Positions 1 through 8,471 are shown, counted from the stretch's first letter. The stretch: DNA of 22,802 nt from an uncultured Fibrobacter sp. (GCA_937891805.1 CALATK010000001.1:1-22802); one strand, 5' to 3'. Numbers and translations are program-made. The notes: generated by a model not told the origin, from the letters alone.

Positions 1-1914
1 ACCCACACCAAGAGCGGTGAACAGGACTCCATCAACATCATCGATACCCCGGGGCACGTGGACTTCACTATCGAAGTGGAACGCTCTCTCCGTGTGCTGG
101 ACGGCGCTATCCTGGTGCTCACCGGCGTGGAAGGCGTGCAGTCCCAGTCTATTACCGTTGACCGCCAGATGAAGCGCTACCATGTGCCGCGCGTCGTGTT
201 CGTGAACAAGTGCGACCGCTCCGGTGCAAACCCGCTCCGCGTGTCCGAAATGCTCCGCGAAAAGCTGAACCACAAGCCCTGCGTGATGCAGATTCCTATC
301 GGTCTCGAAGACCAACTGAAGGGCGTGGTTGACCTGGTGGAAATGAAGGCCTACTACTTCGAAGGCGCCAACGGCGACGACATGATCGAAAAGGAAATCC
401 CGGCCGAACTGGTGGACCAGGCCAACGAATACCGCACCAAGCTCATCGACTGCTGCGCCGACTACAGCGACGAAATTATGGAAAAGGCCATGGAAGGCCA
501 GTACGGTGTGGACGAAATCGACAAGGCCCTCATCAAGAAGACCATCCGTGAAGCCACCATCCGTCTGGACATCACTCCCGTGTTCATGGGTTCTGCCCAC
601 AAGAACATCGGCGTTCAGAAGCTCCTCGATGGCGTTATCGACTACCTCCCCTGCCCGACCGATGTGGAAAACAAGGCCCTCGACCTGGACAACAACGAAG
701 CCGAAGTTGTCCTGAAGTCCGAAGACAACGCTCCTCTCGTCTGCTACGCGTTCAAGCTGGTGAACGACCGCTATGGCCAGCTCACCTACATCCGCGTGTA
801 CCAGGGCACCCTTAAGAAGGGCGACATGATTACCAACATGGCCACCGGAAAGAAGGTGTCCGTGGGCCGTCTCGTGCGTATGCACGCCGACGAAATGGTG
901 GATATCACCGAAGCCGGCGCCGGCGCCATCGTGGCCCTGTTCGGTATCGACTGCGCTTCCGGTACGACCTTCACCGACGGCAAGAACCACTACAACATGA
1001 CCTCTATGCACGTGCCGAACCCCGTGATCGAGCTCGTGATCGAAGCCAAGAACCGCGACGACCTGGACAACATGTCCAAGGCCCTGAACCGCTTCACCAA
1101 GGAAGACCCGACCTTCCAGGTCGAAGTCAACAAGGAATCCGGCGAAACCATCATCAAGGGCATGGGCGAACTTCACCTGGACGTGTACATCGAACGTATG
1201 CGCCGTGAATACAAGGTGGACGTGCAGACCGGTGCCCCGCAGGTGGCCTACCGCGAAACCATTACCCGCGAAGCCAAGTTCGAATACACCCACAAGAAGC
1301 AGACCGGTGGTTCGGGTCAGTTCGCTAAGATGTCCGGCGTGATGCGCCCGATGCCTGTGGAAGGCGACTCCGACAAGGTTTACAACTTCGTGAACTCCGT
1401 CGTCGGCGGCCGTATTCCTAAGGAATACATCCCGTCTTGCGACAAGGGTTTCCAGAGCTGCATGGAAGCCGGTTCCCTCATCGGGTTCCCGGTGGTGGGT
1501 ATCGAAATGGAAGTCCAGGACGGTGCGTTCCACCCGGTGGACTCCTCTGACATGGCGTTCCAGATCTGCGCCCGCATGGCTTTCCGCGAAGCTTTCGCCA
1601 AGGCCGGCGCCCAGATTCTCGAACCTATCATGAAGGTCGAAATCGCCACTCCGACGGAATTCCAGGGTAACGTCGTGGGTAACGTGTCCCAGCGCCGCGG
1701 TTCCATCACCGGAACCAGCGAAGAAATGGGCACCACCACCATTACCGCCGAAGTCCCGCTTTCTGAAATGTTCGGTTATGCTACCGACCTGCGTTCCATG
1801 ACCCAGGGTAAGGCCGAATTCACCATGGAATTCGCCAAGTACTCTCCGGTACCGAAGAACATCCAGGAAGAACTGATCAAGAAGTACGGCGACAAGGCCA
1901 AGGCTAGAGCATAA
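1..1914 (+). CDS. fusA: Elongation factor G, 5'-truncated by the window edge
   Basis: GTPase that drives ribosomal translocation. The reading frame is open from base 1, so the gene starts outside the window. About 70 residues (P-loop and switch I) are missing by comparison with E. coli EF-G. Visible motifs are the G3 motif DTPGH at residues 15-19, a G4 motif in [12 protein letters not shown], and a G5-like GSAHKN, followed by domains II-V to the end. The NKCDR variant, the [16 protein letters not shown] stretch and [15 protein letters not shown] resemble mitochondrial EF-G1 and the spirochaete-type spdEFG1 more than E. coli FusA, as I remember those families. No rpsL, rpsG or tuf neighbour is visible downstream, so fusA ends its transcription unit here. 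Two hairpin terminators follow. Family assignment is certain; the subfamily is an inference. Confidence 0.97.
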   Translation, partial: THTKSGEQDSINIIDTPGHVDFTIEVERSLRVLDGAILVLTGVEGVQSQSITVDRQMKRYHVPRVVFVNKCDRSGANPLRVSEMLREKLNHKPCVMQIPIGLEDQLKGVVDLVEMKAYYFEGANGDDMIEKEIPAELVDQANEYRTKLIDCCADYSDEIMEKAMEGQYGVDEIDKALIKKTIREATIRLDITPVFMGSAHKNIGVQKLLDGVIDYLPCPTDVENKALDLDNNEAEVVLKSEDNAPLVCYAFKLVNDRYGQLTYIRVYQGTLKKGDMITNMATGKKVSVGRLVRMHADEMVDITEAGAGAIVALFGIDCASGTTFTDGKNHYNMTSMHVPNPVIELVIEAKNRDDLDNMSKALNRFTKEDPTFQVEVNKESGETIIKGMGELHLDVYIERMRREYKVDVQTGAPQVAYRETITREAKFEYTHKKQTGGSGQFAKMSGVMRPMPVEGDSDKVYNFVNSVVGGRIPKEYIPSCDKGFQSCMEAGSLIGFPVVGIEMEVQDGAFHPVDSSDMAFQICARMAFREAFAKAGAQILEPIMKVEIATPTEFQGNVVGNVSQRRGSITGTSEEMGTTTITAEVPLSEMFGYATDLRSMTQGKAEFTMEFAKYSPVPKNIQEELIKKYGDKAKARA

Positions 1915-1926
1915 GCAAAAAAGACC

Positions 1927-1970
1927 GTTTGCGCTAGAAGCGGAATTACAAGTTCCGGGCTGGCGCAAAC
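1927..1970. other. Two-part inverted repeat just after fusA
   Basis: An outer 8-bp perfect stem (gtttgcgc at 1927-1934, gcgcaaac at 1963-1970) encloses a 5-bp hairpin (cggaa at 1941-1945, ttccg at 1953-1957). It lies 12 bp after the fusA stop and before the first terminator. It could be an mRNA 3'-end structure or a protein-binding palindrome. No function is evident. Confidence 0.5.
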
Positions 1971-1980
1971 TCTCGCAACC

Positions 1981-2007
1981 GCCCCCGGTTAATACCGGGG
2001 GCTTTGT
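1981..2007 (+). terminator. Terminator of fusA
   Basis: A perfect 9-bp GC-rich stem, gcccccggt / accgggggc with loop taat (1981-2002), is followed by tttgtt. The U-run is short, but the position after fusA fits an intrinsic terminator. Confidence 0.75.
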
Positions 2008-2040
2008 TGCTCACGGAACCATCACAACATCACATAACAC

Positions 2041-2070
2041 AAAACGCAGGCCCATGAGGCCTGCGTTTTT
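2041..2070. terminator. Second terminator, usable on both strands
   Basis: A perfect 12-bp stem, aaaacgcaggcc / ggcctgcgtttt with loop catga (2041-2069), has A and T runs on both sides. It can stop fusA readthrough on the plus strand and transcripts arriving from the minus strand. Confidence 0.85.
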
Positions 2071-2111
2071 GTCTTGCCTTGCGGCAAGTTTCACCCTACA
2101 TTCATAAAAAC

Positions 2112-2198
2112 TCAAAAAAGAGTGTGCTTCCGGTAGGTCCTACCCCGCGGTTCGATCCGGCATCCCTTCTCCAGAACCAGGACTTACTGGAAGCACAT
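2112..2198 (-). ncRNA. Candidate small hairpin RNA, unknown family
   Basis: On the minus strand a long rod-like hairpin spans 2123-2197. The outer stem tgtgcttcc / ggaagcaca is 9 bp and perfect. It continues into a 10-bp stem with two G-U pairs (agtaagtcct / aggacctacc), then an inner ggttc / gaacc closes a 20-nt purine-rich loop (gga, agaaggga). A TATATT -10 box lies at 2203-2208, which puts the start at about 2197, exactly the base of the stem. A TTGTCC -35-like box sits 18 bp upstream. The stem is followed by CTCTTTTTT, so it ends like an intrinsic terminator. Size (about 80-86 nt) and shape resemble SRP 4.5S RNA, but the conserved GGAA loop and AGCAGCC strand are absent. The family is unknown. 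It could also be a processed mazG 3' end. Confidence 0.6.
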
Positions 2199-2202
2199 CC
2201 AT

Positions 2203-2208
2203 AATATA
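2203..2208 (-). promoter_or_regulatory. -10 box of the candidate hairpin RNA
   Basis: TATATT on the minus strand is the same -10 hexamer seen at the rpsF and tRNA-Arg promoters in this window. It lies 6 bp upstream of the first base of the hairpin at 2197. The -35 (TTGTCC, 18-bp spacer) is weak. Confidence 0.5.
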
Positions 2209-2212
2209 ACCC

Positions 2213-2246
2213 CAAAATAAAAGCCCGGACAAAAAAATCTGTCCGG
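2213..2246 (-). terminator. Terminator of mazG
   Basis: Reading the minus strand, a 7-bp stem ccggaca / tgtccgg (2225-2246) with an 8-nt T-rich loop is followed by gcttttatttt. It sits 29 bp downstream of the mazG stop and just upstream of the candidate RNA promoter. Confidence 0.7.
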
Positions 2247-2274
2247 CCCATAATCCACATTGGAATGTTCTTAG

Positions 2275-3099
2275 TTAGGCGGTAGGGGTTTGAGGTCGGT
2301 CGTCAGAGGCGGCCTTTGCCTGTTTCCACATCTGCTGCAGGCCTTCCAGGCCCACCTCGGGCATTTCCTTGCCCATCTCCTTGCACATGGCCTCCACCTT
2401 GCGGAAACGCTTCTCGAACTTGCTGTTTGCCCGCTGGAGCGCTATGGAGGCATTGAACCCGCAGTGGCGCGCCACGTTCACCAGGCTGAACATGATATCG
2501 CCGAATTCGTCTTCCAGGCGGTCGATATTTGCATTTTTTTCAGAAATTCCTTGCATTTCGGCGCGAAATTCTGTAAATTCTTCCTGGGCCTTTTCAAATA
2601 CAGGTTCCCGGGCGTCCCAGTCGAACCCCGCCCTAGCGGCTCGACGGATGATGTCCTGGGCCCGGGCGAGCGGCGGCATGCTTTTGCTTACTTTGTCCAT
2701 AACGGACCCGCCGGCTGTTTTCAGATTGTTCTTTTCGGAGGACTTGATTTTGTCCCACTGCCGCGAGACTCCGGCGGCGTTTTCCACATGGGCATCCCCG
2801 AACACGTGAGGGTGCCTGCGGACCATCTTTTCGCAGATTCCCTGCACCACGTCATCGACGGTAAAGTCACCGGACTCCTTCATGACCTGGGCGTGGAACA
2901 CCACCTGCAAAAGTACGTCCCCAAGCTCTTCGCACATGTGGGAGGCGTCCCCTTCTTGGGCGGCATCGATAAACTCAAAACTCTCTTCTACCAAGTAAGG
3001 GAGCAGGGAATGGGTGGTCTGTTCCTTGTCCCAAGGGCATCCGTTTGCAGAACGGAGGCGCTCCATAATCTTCACCAAGTCGTCAAAGGAATATTTCAT
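2275..3099 (-). CDS. mazG: Nucleoside triphosphate pyrophosphohydrolase MazG
   Basis: MazG hydrolyses NTPs and dNTPs to the monophosphate and pyrophosphate, a house-cleaning and stress-nucleotide role. The protein is 274 aa (E. coli MazG is 263). It opens with MKYSFDDLVKIMERLRS and the family signature NGCPWDKEQTTHSLLPYL. Two MazG repeats follow: the first with EESFEFIDA and EELGDVLLQVVFHAQ (metal-binding acidic residues), the second with DEFGDIMFSLVNVARH. The frame stays open for 84 more codons upstream, but that stretch is antisense to dprA and has no MazG similarity, so I use the ATG at 3097-3099. No clear Shine-Dalgarno precedes it. It is divergent from dprA with 3 bp between the start codons and ends in its own terminator. 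Confidence 0.95.
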   Translation of the reverse strand: MKYSFDDLVKIMERLRSANGCPWDKEQTTHSLLPYLVEESFEFIDAAQEGDASHMCEELGDVLLQVVFHAQVMKESGDFTVDDVVQGICEKMVRRHPHVFGDAHVENAAGVSRQWDKIKSSEKNNLKTAGGSVMDKVSKSMPPLARAQDIIRRAARAGFDWDAREPVFEKAQEEFTEFRAEMQGISEKNANIDRLEDEFGDIMFSLVNVARHCGFNASIALQRANSKFEKRFRKVEAMCKEMGKEMPEVGLEGLQQMWKQAKAASDDRPQTPTA

Positions 3100-3102
3100 A
3101 CC

Positions 3103-3984
3103 ATGAAAGATAGAAACACCATCGCCTGCATCACTGCGCATTTTCCCCTTTTGCTGGATTCTTCCATTTACCGCCCGAACAGGCTGTTCATCAAGGGGAA
3201 CATCCCCGAAGGAATCGGGGTGGCCATGGTGGGCACCCGCAGGCCCTCCAACAGCGGGCGGGAACTCTGCCGCCACCTGGTCAGGTCTCTCCAGGGGACC
3301 CGTGCCGTGGTGGTGTCGGGACTTGCCCAGGGCATAGACTTTTACTGTCACGAGGCGGCCCTAGATTTCGGAATCCCGACCATTGCAGTTCTTGCCCAGG
3401 GTCTGGACGCTCCCATCCAGGGGTCGCGAAAGTTCCTGGCCGACCGGATTCTAGAAGAAGGCGGAGCCCTGGTCAGCGAATACGAAGGAAACACCTCCAG
3501 CTTCAAGGGAAACTTTGTCGCCCGGAACAAGATTATCAGCGGGCTTTCCAAGTGCACCATCATTGTCCAGAGCAAGGTCAAGGGTGGCGCCCTCCTGACC
3601 GGCGAATTCGCCAAGAAAGAAGGCAAGGCGCTCTACGCCTGTCCCGGAGATTTTGACTGCGAGGTAGCCGGCGGCACCAACCAGCTGCTGGACCAAGGAG
3701 TTGCCTCCCCCGTCTTTGTTCCCGAAAATCTGTACAAAGTAATTGGGCTTCCTCGCACCCAAGGGCCGCAGATTGCCGAACTCGAACGGTCGGGCTGCAT
3801 CCTGACCCAAGGCGCCAAGGAACTGTTCTTCAAGTTCAAGGGATTCCGGAAAACATTTTCGGAGATTCAATCCGAGTTGACCCTAGCAACTCCCCAACTT
3901 TTAGCTATATTAACAGAGCTGGAAATCGCAGGCCTTGCCGAGAGCAAGGACAACTTCCAGTTCTATTTCAACGGAGAGCCCTGA
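3103..3984 (+). CDS. dprA: DNA-processing protein DprA (Smf)
   Basis: DprA binds incoming single-stranded DNA in natural transformation and loads RecA; it is also widespread in bacteria not known to be competent. The protein is 293 aa, the short form without a long N-terminal SAM-like domain. The Rossmann-like core is clear: GVAMVGTRRPSNSGREL, VVVSGLAQGIDFYCHEAAL, RNKIISGLSKCTIIVQ, KGGALLTGEFAKKEGKALYACPG and GTNQLLDQG. A winged-helix C-terminus covers about residues 225-290. The frame is open far upstream through antisense mazG, so homology sets the start at ATG 3103. AAAGGA lies about 12 bp before it. Its stop overlaps the ftsB start (TGATG), so the two are translationally coupled. Confidence 0.94.
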   Translation: MKDRNTIACITAHFPLLLDSSIYRPNRLFIKGNIPEGIGVAMVGTRRPSNSGRELCRHLVRSLQGTRAVVVSGLAQGIDFYCHEAALDFGIPTIAVLAQGLDAPIQGSRKFLADRILEEGGALVSEYEGNTSSFKGNFVARNKIISGLSKCTIIVQSKVKGGALLTGEFAKKEGKALYACPGDFDCEVAGGTNQLLDQGVASPVFVPENLYKVIGLPRTQGPQIAELERSGCILTQGAKELFFKFKGFRKTFSEIQSELTLATPQLLAILTELEIAGLAESKDNFQFYFNGEP

Positions 3985-4265
3985 TGCACAAGAAGAAATA
4001 CATCGCCATCATTGCCGTGCTGTTTCTGCTCTCCATCGTCGTAGCCGAACTGGCCTTTGGCAAGAACAGTTTCCCGAGACAAAACCAGGTCAAGCAAGAA
4101 ATTGCCATGTACCAGGCCAAGGTGGATTCCCTCAACGCCCTCATCGAGCAGTACAAAAAAGAAATCGAACTATTGGAAAACGACTCCCTCTACAAAGAAG
4201 GAGTCCTCCGCAGCCGCTACGGCATGAGCCGCAAGGGCGAAAAAGTCTTTCAGTTGGTGGAATAA
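3984..4265 (+). CDS. ftsB: FtsB/DivIC-family septum protein
   Basis: A bitopic inner-membrane cell-division protein of the FtsB/DivIC family, which in known systems bridges FtsL and FtsQ in the divisome. The protein is 93 aa. It has a short basic N-terminus (MHKKK), one membrane segment at about residues 6-23, a periplasmic coiled coil at about 33-67 (QEIAMYQAKVDSLNALIEQY), and the family end ENDSLYKEGVLRSRYGMSRKGE, where FtsB and DivIC carry an E.xAR..ygm.r.gE pattern. The ATG overlaps the dprA TGA by one base, implying coupled translation. The 3' end is 3 bp from the convergent RND pump gene, so no terminator fits between them. The symbol ftsB follows the family; divIC would be an equally fair name. 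Confidence 0.88.
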   Translation: MHKKKYIAIIAVLFLLSIVVAELAFGKNSFPRQNQVKQEIAMYQAKVDSLNALIEQYKKEIELLENDSLYKEGVLRSRYGMSRKGEKVFQLVE

Positions 4266-4268
4266 AGG

Positions 4269-7200
4269 CTAGGCCATCTTACTTGCATCGCTGGTGGATA
4301 CTTCCACCTTGCCAGCAAAGAAGCTGTAGGCCGCCGGCACAATAAAGAGGGTCATGAAGGTGGCAAAGGTAAGGCCGCCTGCGATGGCGATGCCCATGGC
4401 GATGCGGCTCGGGGTGCCGGTGAGTATCAGCGGCACCGCGCCCAATACGGTGGAAAGGCTAGTCATGAGGATTGGGCGGAAGCGGCGTTCCGCCGCTTGC
4501 CGAGCCGCCTCCAGCTTGGAGCATCCCGTATTGGCCGCAATCTGGTTTGCAAATTCCACAATCAAGATACCGTTCTTGGTCACAAGGGCAATCAAAAGAA
4601 TCAGGGCGATTTCGCTAAAGATGTTCAGGGTCTGCCCCGTAATGAACAGACAGGCAAGTGCCCCCGCCAAGGCCAGCGGCACCGTAAAGAAAATCACGAA
4701 GGGTGCGCGGAAACTTTCGAACTGCCCCGCCAGCACCAGGAACACCAGCGCCAAAGCCAGCAAGAACACGATGTAAAGCCCGCTGGAACTTTCTTCGAAT
4801 TCCTTGGAAGAGCCACTCAGGGCGGTACTCACGCTGGGGTATTCCTTAAGGACCTCTTTTGCAATCCGGCGCATTTCTTCGACGCCGTCGCCAATGGTCT
4901 TGCCGGGAACGAGGCCCGCTTGAATGGTGGCGGCACTGAAACGGTTATACCGCGGAAGCGACGGCGACGCCGACTGTTCGCTGTAGGTGACAAAATTCTC
5001 GACGCTGACCAGCTCGCCCTTGCCGTTCTTGACCGTCAGCAAGGAAAGCCTTTCGGGAGTGCTGCGGGACTGGTAGCCTACCGCCCCGATGATATCGTAC
5101 TGGCGTCCGTCCTTATAGAATTCCCCATAAGACTGGTCACTGATGGCCAACTGCACCGCCTGGGCGATATCGTTGACGCTGACCCCTTCTTCGTTGGCCT
5201 TGTCCCGCAAAATCTCGATATGGAGTTCCGGCTTGGTAAAACGCAGGTTGGTGTTCACCACGCTGAATACGGGACTCCTGCCCGCCGCCTCTTCGAACTT
5301 GGGCACCAGAGTACGCAGGACTTCGATATTTGGCGCCTGCAACACGAACTGCACCGGAAGCCCGCCGCGCTGGGTACTGATACTCTGTGGCTCAAACACC
5401 ATCACCCGCAAATCCGGGTATTCACTGCCCAAAATCTGGATAGACCGGGCAATTTCGCTCTGGGGGCGACGGGCCTTCTTGTCGTTGTTCAAGAAGATGC
5501 GCATTCTGGAGTTACCCGCATTCCAGGCACCCGCCTGGATTTCGGTATATTCGTTGCTGTCCATCAGGGCAATCACCTCTTCGGCAAAGGCATCGGCCAT
5601 GCGCTTGGTACGGTCCAGGCTCACGCCCTCGGGCATGTTCATGTTCACCATGACCGCATTGGAATCCTCTGTTGGAGCCATTTCACTACTCATGTTGGTG
5701 TAGCAGAAATAGGCCGCCACCAAAAGCCCAAGCACCACAGGGAACAGCAAGAATCGCAATTTGAGGAACCCGCCGAGCAAAGCCGCATACACTCGGTTCA
5801 GCCAATCAAAGAAAGGTTCCGTCACCCGGAAGAACCACCCCTGTTTTTGCTGCCGCAAAAACTTGGAGCAGAGCATGGGCGAAAGCGTCAGGGCGCAGAA
5901 GGTAGAGAGGAAAACCGTACCGATCATCACCGCCACGAACTCCCGGAACAGCAGCCCCGTAGTGCCGCCCAAAGCAAGCACCGGCACGAACACCGCCATG
6001 AGCACAACGGAGGTGGCGATTACCGCAAAGAAAATCTCGTTGGTACCTGCCACGGCCGCCTGTTTGGAATTCATGCCCTGCTCAATCTTGTGGTAGATGT
6101 TTTCCACAATCACTATAGCGTCGTCCACCACAAGGCCAATGGCAAGGACCATGGCAAGAAGGGTCAGCACGTTGATGGAAAATCCGCACAGATATAGCAC
6201 AAAGAAACTTCCCACCACGGAAACGGGAACCACCACCATGGGGATAAGGGTGGTGCGGGCTTCCCGCAAGAAGGCGAAGATAATGGCAATCACCAGCAAG
6301 AAGGCGATAAAGATGGTCTCCACCACTTCCTTGATAGAGGCGCGGATATTGATGGAAGTGTCCCGACCGTAAAGCACCTGCACGCCTTCGGGAATCTCCC
6401 TGCGGATATCCTCTACCCGCTTGTAGAACTCGTTGGCAATTTCCACATGGTTGGAGCCTGGCTGCGCCATCAGGGCGAGGGTAATGGAGTTCTTGCCGTT
6501 ACGGCGGAATCCCGTGCGGGTATCCTTGGGTTCGTAATGTACATCCGCCACATCCGAAATGCGGATCACGGTTCCGTCGGCGGCGGTCTTTATCGCAATG
6601 TTTTCAAAAGCCTTTGGGTCCAGGATTCGTCCCAAAGTGCGGATAGAAAGGGTGGTCTCGCTACCTTCGATAGTTCCCGAAGGCAATTCCAGGTTGCCCT
6701 TCTTGAGGGCCGCCGACATCTCCGCTCCAGAAACGCCCAGGGCCTGCAAGCGCACGGGATCGATCCACAGGCGCACCGTCGGCCGCTTTTCGCCCCATAT
6801 AGCCACTTCCGACACTCCGGAAATGGTCTGCAGACGTTCCTTCACCTGGTTGTTCGCGATTTCCGAAACCTCCATGGGGTCCAGCTCGTCGCTCACCAGG
6901 CTCAACATCAAAATCGGGTCGTTATCGCTGTCGGACTTATAGACCGTCGGTTCGTCCACATCGTCAGGCAAGCGACGGCGCACGCGGCTCACGCGGTCAC
7001 GAACCTCGTTGGCCGCCGCCTCCAAGTCCATGCCGGTCTCGAACTCGATGTTGATGGAGGAAAAGCCGTCGCGGCTGGTAGAGGTAAGGGCCTTGATGCC
7101 CGAGGCGCTGTTGATGGAAGCTTCCAGAATTTCAGTGACTTCGGCTTCTACCACGGCGGCATTGGCGCCGGGGTAAGACGTTCTCACCTGAATCAGCGGG

Positions 7201-7325
7201 TAGTCCACGTTAGGATATTCACGCACGCCCAGGTTGGACGCTCCGAAAAAACCCAACAGCAGAATCACCAGGGCGACGACGCTCATCAGTACAGGGCGGC
7301 GGACCGAGAGCTGGCTTATGCTCAT
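4269..7325 (-). CDS. RND efflux pump, inner-membrane permease (AcrB/MexB type)
   Basis: A proton-driven exporter of drugs or other toxic compounds, the inner-membrane trimer of a tripartite pump. The protein is 1018 aa, normal for HAE-type RND pumps. It starts with MSISQLSVRRPVLMSVVALV (first membrane helix). The porter region includes YPGANAAVVEAEVTEILE. TM4 has the proton-relay pair in GLVVDDAIVIVENIYHKIEQG, and the second half repeats the fold with ILLIALVTKNGILIVEFANQ. A TTG lies in frame just upstream, but I use the ATG at 7323-7325 because its A is shared with the TGA of the adaptor gene (TGATG, coupled). Substrate is unknown. No outer-membrane factor gene is adjacent, so a TolC-like partner must come from elsewhere. 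It is convergent with ftsB. Confidence 0.96.
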   Translation of the reverse strand: MSISQLSVRRPVLMSVVALVILLLGFFGASNLGVREYPNVDYPLIQVRTSYPGANAAVVEAEVTEILEASINSASGIKALTSTSRDGFSSINIEFETGMDLEAAANEVRDRVSRVRRRLPDDVDEPTVYKSDSDNDPILMLSLVSDELDPMEVSEIANNQVKERLQTISGVSEVAIWGEKRPTVRLWIDPVRLQALGVSGAEMSAALKKGNLELPSGTIEGSETTLSIRTLGRILDPKAFENIAIKTAADGTVIRISDVADVHYEPKDTRTGFRRNGKNSITLALMAQPGSNHVEIANEFYKRVEDIRREIPEGVQVLYGRDTSINIRASIKEVVETIFIAFLLVIAIIFAFLREARTTLIPMVVVPVSVVGSFFVLYLCGFSINVLTLLAMVLAIGLVVDDAIVIVENIYHKIEQGMNSKQAAVAGTNEIFFAVIATSVVLMAVFVPVLALGGTTGLLFREFVAVMIGTVFLSTFCALTLSPMLCSKFLRQQKQGWFFRVTEPFFDWLNRVYAALLGGFLKLRFLLFPVVLGLLVAAYFCYTNMSSEMAPTEDSNAVMVNMNMPEGVSLDRTKRMADAFAEEVIALMDSNEYTEIQAGAWNAGNSRMRIFLNNDKKARRPQSEIARSIQILGSEYPDLRVMVFEPQSISTQRGGLPVQFVLQAPNIEVLRTLVPKFEEAAGRSPVFSVVNTNLRFTKPELHIEILRDKANEEGVSVNDIAQAVQLAISDQSYGEFYKDGRQYDIIGAVGYQSRSTPERLSLLTVKNGKGELVSVENFVTYSEQSASPSLPRYNRFSAATIQAGLVPGKTIGDGVEEMRRIAKEVLKEYPSVSTALSGSSKEFEESSSGLYIVFLLALALVFLVLAGQFESFRAPFVIFFTVPLALAGALACLFITGQTLNIFSEIALILLIALVTKNGILIVEFANQIAANTGCSKLEAARQAAERRFRPILMTSLSTVLGAVPLILTGTPSRIAMGIAIAGGLTFATFMTLFIVPAAYSFFAGKVEVSTSDASKMA

Positions 7326-8395
7326 CAATCCACCTCGTAATTCATGGCGTGTCTGATTTCCTTGATATTGACATCCACCCCTTCCCTGAGGCTGATAATC
7401 CCGGAAACAATTACCGTATCGCCCTTAGAAAGCCCCGACGTTATTTCTACAGAAAAGGGAGTACGAAGCCCTGTCTTCACATGCTTGATATGGGCCTTGC
7501 CATTCTGGACAACAAACACATAGGCACCTTCCCTGTCGAGAATCAACGCCTCGGCAGGAATGGTGGTGCTCTTGGTCTTGCCGGGCTTCATCTGGATGGT
7601 GGCGCTCACGTAACCGCCAGCAATAAGCTTGCCGCTAGAATTATCGACAGAAACCACCACCTGCCGGGTACGGCTGCTCTCCGAAATGGTGGCGTCCAGG
7701 GCAGAAACCTTGCCCTTCTTCTCTACATTCCGTTCCTGGTCTTTCAGGGTGACCCGGTCCCCCACCTTCACGCTAGAGGCATAACGCTGGGGCACGGCAA
7801 AGCGGGCCTTCAATTTTTTCACGTCGCTCAGTTCGACAACGGGGGCGCCCGCGTTCAGCCACTGGCCTACCGAAACATCCACCAAGCCAAGCTTACCCGC
7901 AAAGGGAGCCCGAACCTCTGTCTTCTCAATTTGGGCTTTGATATACTCTACACTGGCTTCCGCCGACTGCAAATTCGCCACCGCCGCTTCCAAATCTTCT
8001 TGAGTGGCGCCCCCCTGCTGGTACAAAGTGCGGGTGCGCTGCTCCCGCTGGGCAGCAAGGGAATAGTTGGACTCCGCCTGCTTCAGCTGGGCCCTGAGTT
8101 CGGAATCGTCCAGCTTGGCAAGGAGAAGCCCCGCAGGCACGCTTGCACCGTCCTTGGCATGGAGTTCCACCAGGCGGCCAGAAACGGCGGCACTCAAGGA
8201 GACGCTGTTGTTCGCCTCCAGAGTAGCCATGGTCTGGAATTCCTGTTTCTGGTTCGAGAACTCCGCGATGTAACCCTCTACGTTCAGGCTGCGTCCGCCC
8301 TTCGCAGGCTTTCCGCCTGCACCCTGAGGAGCGTCCTTGGCAGAACAGGCGACAAGCATCGCGACAGTCAAAAGTAGCAGGAACAGGTTTCTCAT
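7325..8395 (-). CDS. RND efflux periplasmic adaptor (membrane fusion) lipoprotein
   Basis: Links the RND pump to an outer-membrane channel. The protein is 356 aa. The signal peptide ends in a lipobox, MLVAC with Cys17, so it is probably a membrane-anchored lipoprotein like AcrA. Order of domains: barrel-sandwich half (SLSAAVSGRLVELHAKDGASV, about residues 48-67), an alpha hairpin (LKQAESNYSLAAQREQRTRT to EASVEYIKAQIEKT), the second lipoyl half (VRAPFAGKLGLVDVSVGQWL), a beta-barrel and a membrane-proximal domain to the C-terminus. It is the first gene of the operon and overlaps the pump gene by one base. A perfect TATAAT lies 40 bp upstream. The ribosome site is weak. No local regulator gene is present. 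Confidence 0.94.
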   Translation of the reverse strand: MRNLFLLLLTVAMLVACSAKDAPQGAGGKPAKGGRSLNVEGYIAEFSNQKQEFQTMATLEANNSVSLSAAVSGRLVELHAKDGASVPAGLLLAKLDDSELRAQLKQAESNYSLAAQREQRTRTLYQQGGATQEDLEAAVANLQSAEASVEYIKAQIEKTEVRAPFAGKLGLVDVSVGQWLNAGAPVVELSDVKKLKARFAVPQRYASSVKVGDRVTLKDQERNVEKKGKVSALDATISESSRTRQVVVSVDNSSGKLIAGGYVSATIQMKPGKTKSTTIPAEALILDREGAYVFVVQNGKAHIKHVKTGLRTPFSVEITSGLSKGDTVIVSGIISLREGVDVNIKEIRHAMNYEVD

Positions 8396-8434
8396 AAAAT
8401 TTTTCAGATTCTCAAAAATCCACTTGTTTAGATG

Positions 8435-8463
8435 ATTATAAAGTACATATGGTTACAAAAAAA
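8435..8463 (-). promoter_or_regulatory. Probable promoter of the RND operon
   Basis: On the minus strand a perfect TATAAT (8435-8440) lies 40 bp upstream of the adaptor ATG. Seventeen bases further up there is only a T-run (TTTTTT) instead of a good -35. This implies a 5' leader of about 30 nt. No operator palindrome is evident. Confidence 0.55.
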
Positions 8464-8471
8464 ATCTAATC

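Noticed and set aside
2148..2173. tRNA-like T arm (ggttcgatcc) followed by a CCA-like end on the plus strand
   Set aside because: The T stem does not pair properly and there is no matching 5' acceptor strand or anticodon arm.
2123..2197. Signal recognition particle (4.5S) RNA
   Set aside because: Size and rod shape fit, but neither strand has the conserved GGAA apical loop with the AGCAGCC opposite strand. Kept only as an unknown small RNA.
2290..3102. Long upstream extension of dprA
   Set aside because: Antisense to mazG; DprA similarity begins at the ATG at 3103.
3100..3351. N-terminal extension of mazG by 84 codons
   Set aside because: Fully antisense to dprA, low-complexity composition, and the MazG family starts at the ATG at 3099.
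4497..6197. 566-codon plus-strand ORF
   Set aside because: Antisense shadow of the RND pump gene with His/Gln/Arg-rich nonsense composition.
4269..8395. Missing outer-membrane channel gene as evidence of a damaged pump operon
   Set aside because: Many RND operons lack a channel gene and use a shared TolC-like protein; both genes present are intact.
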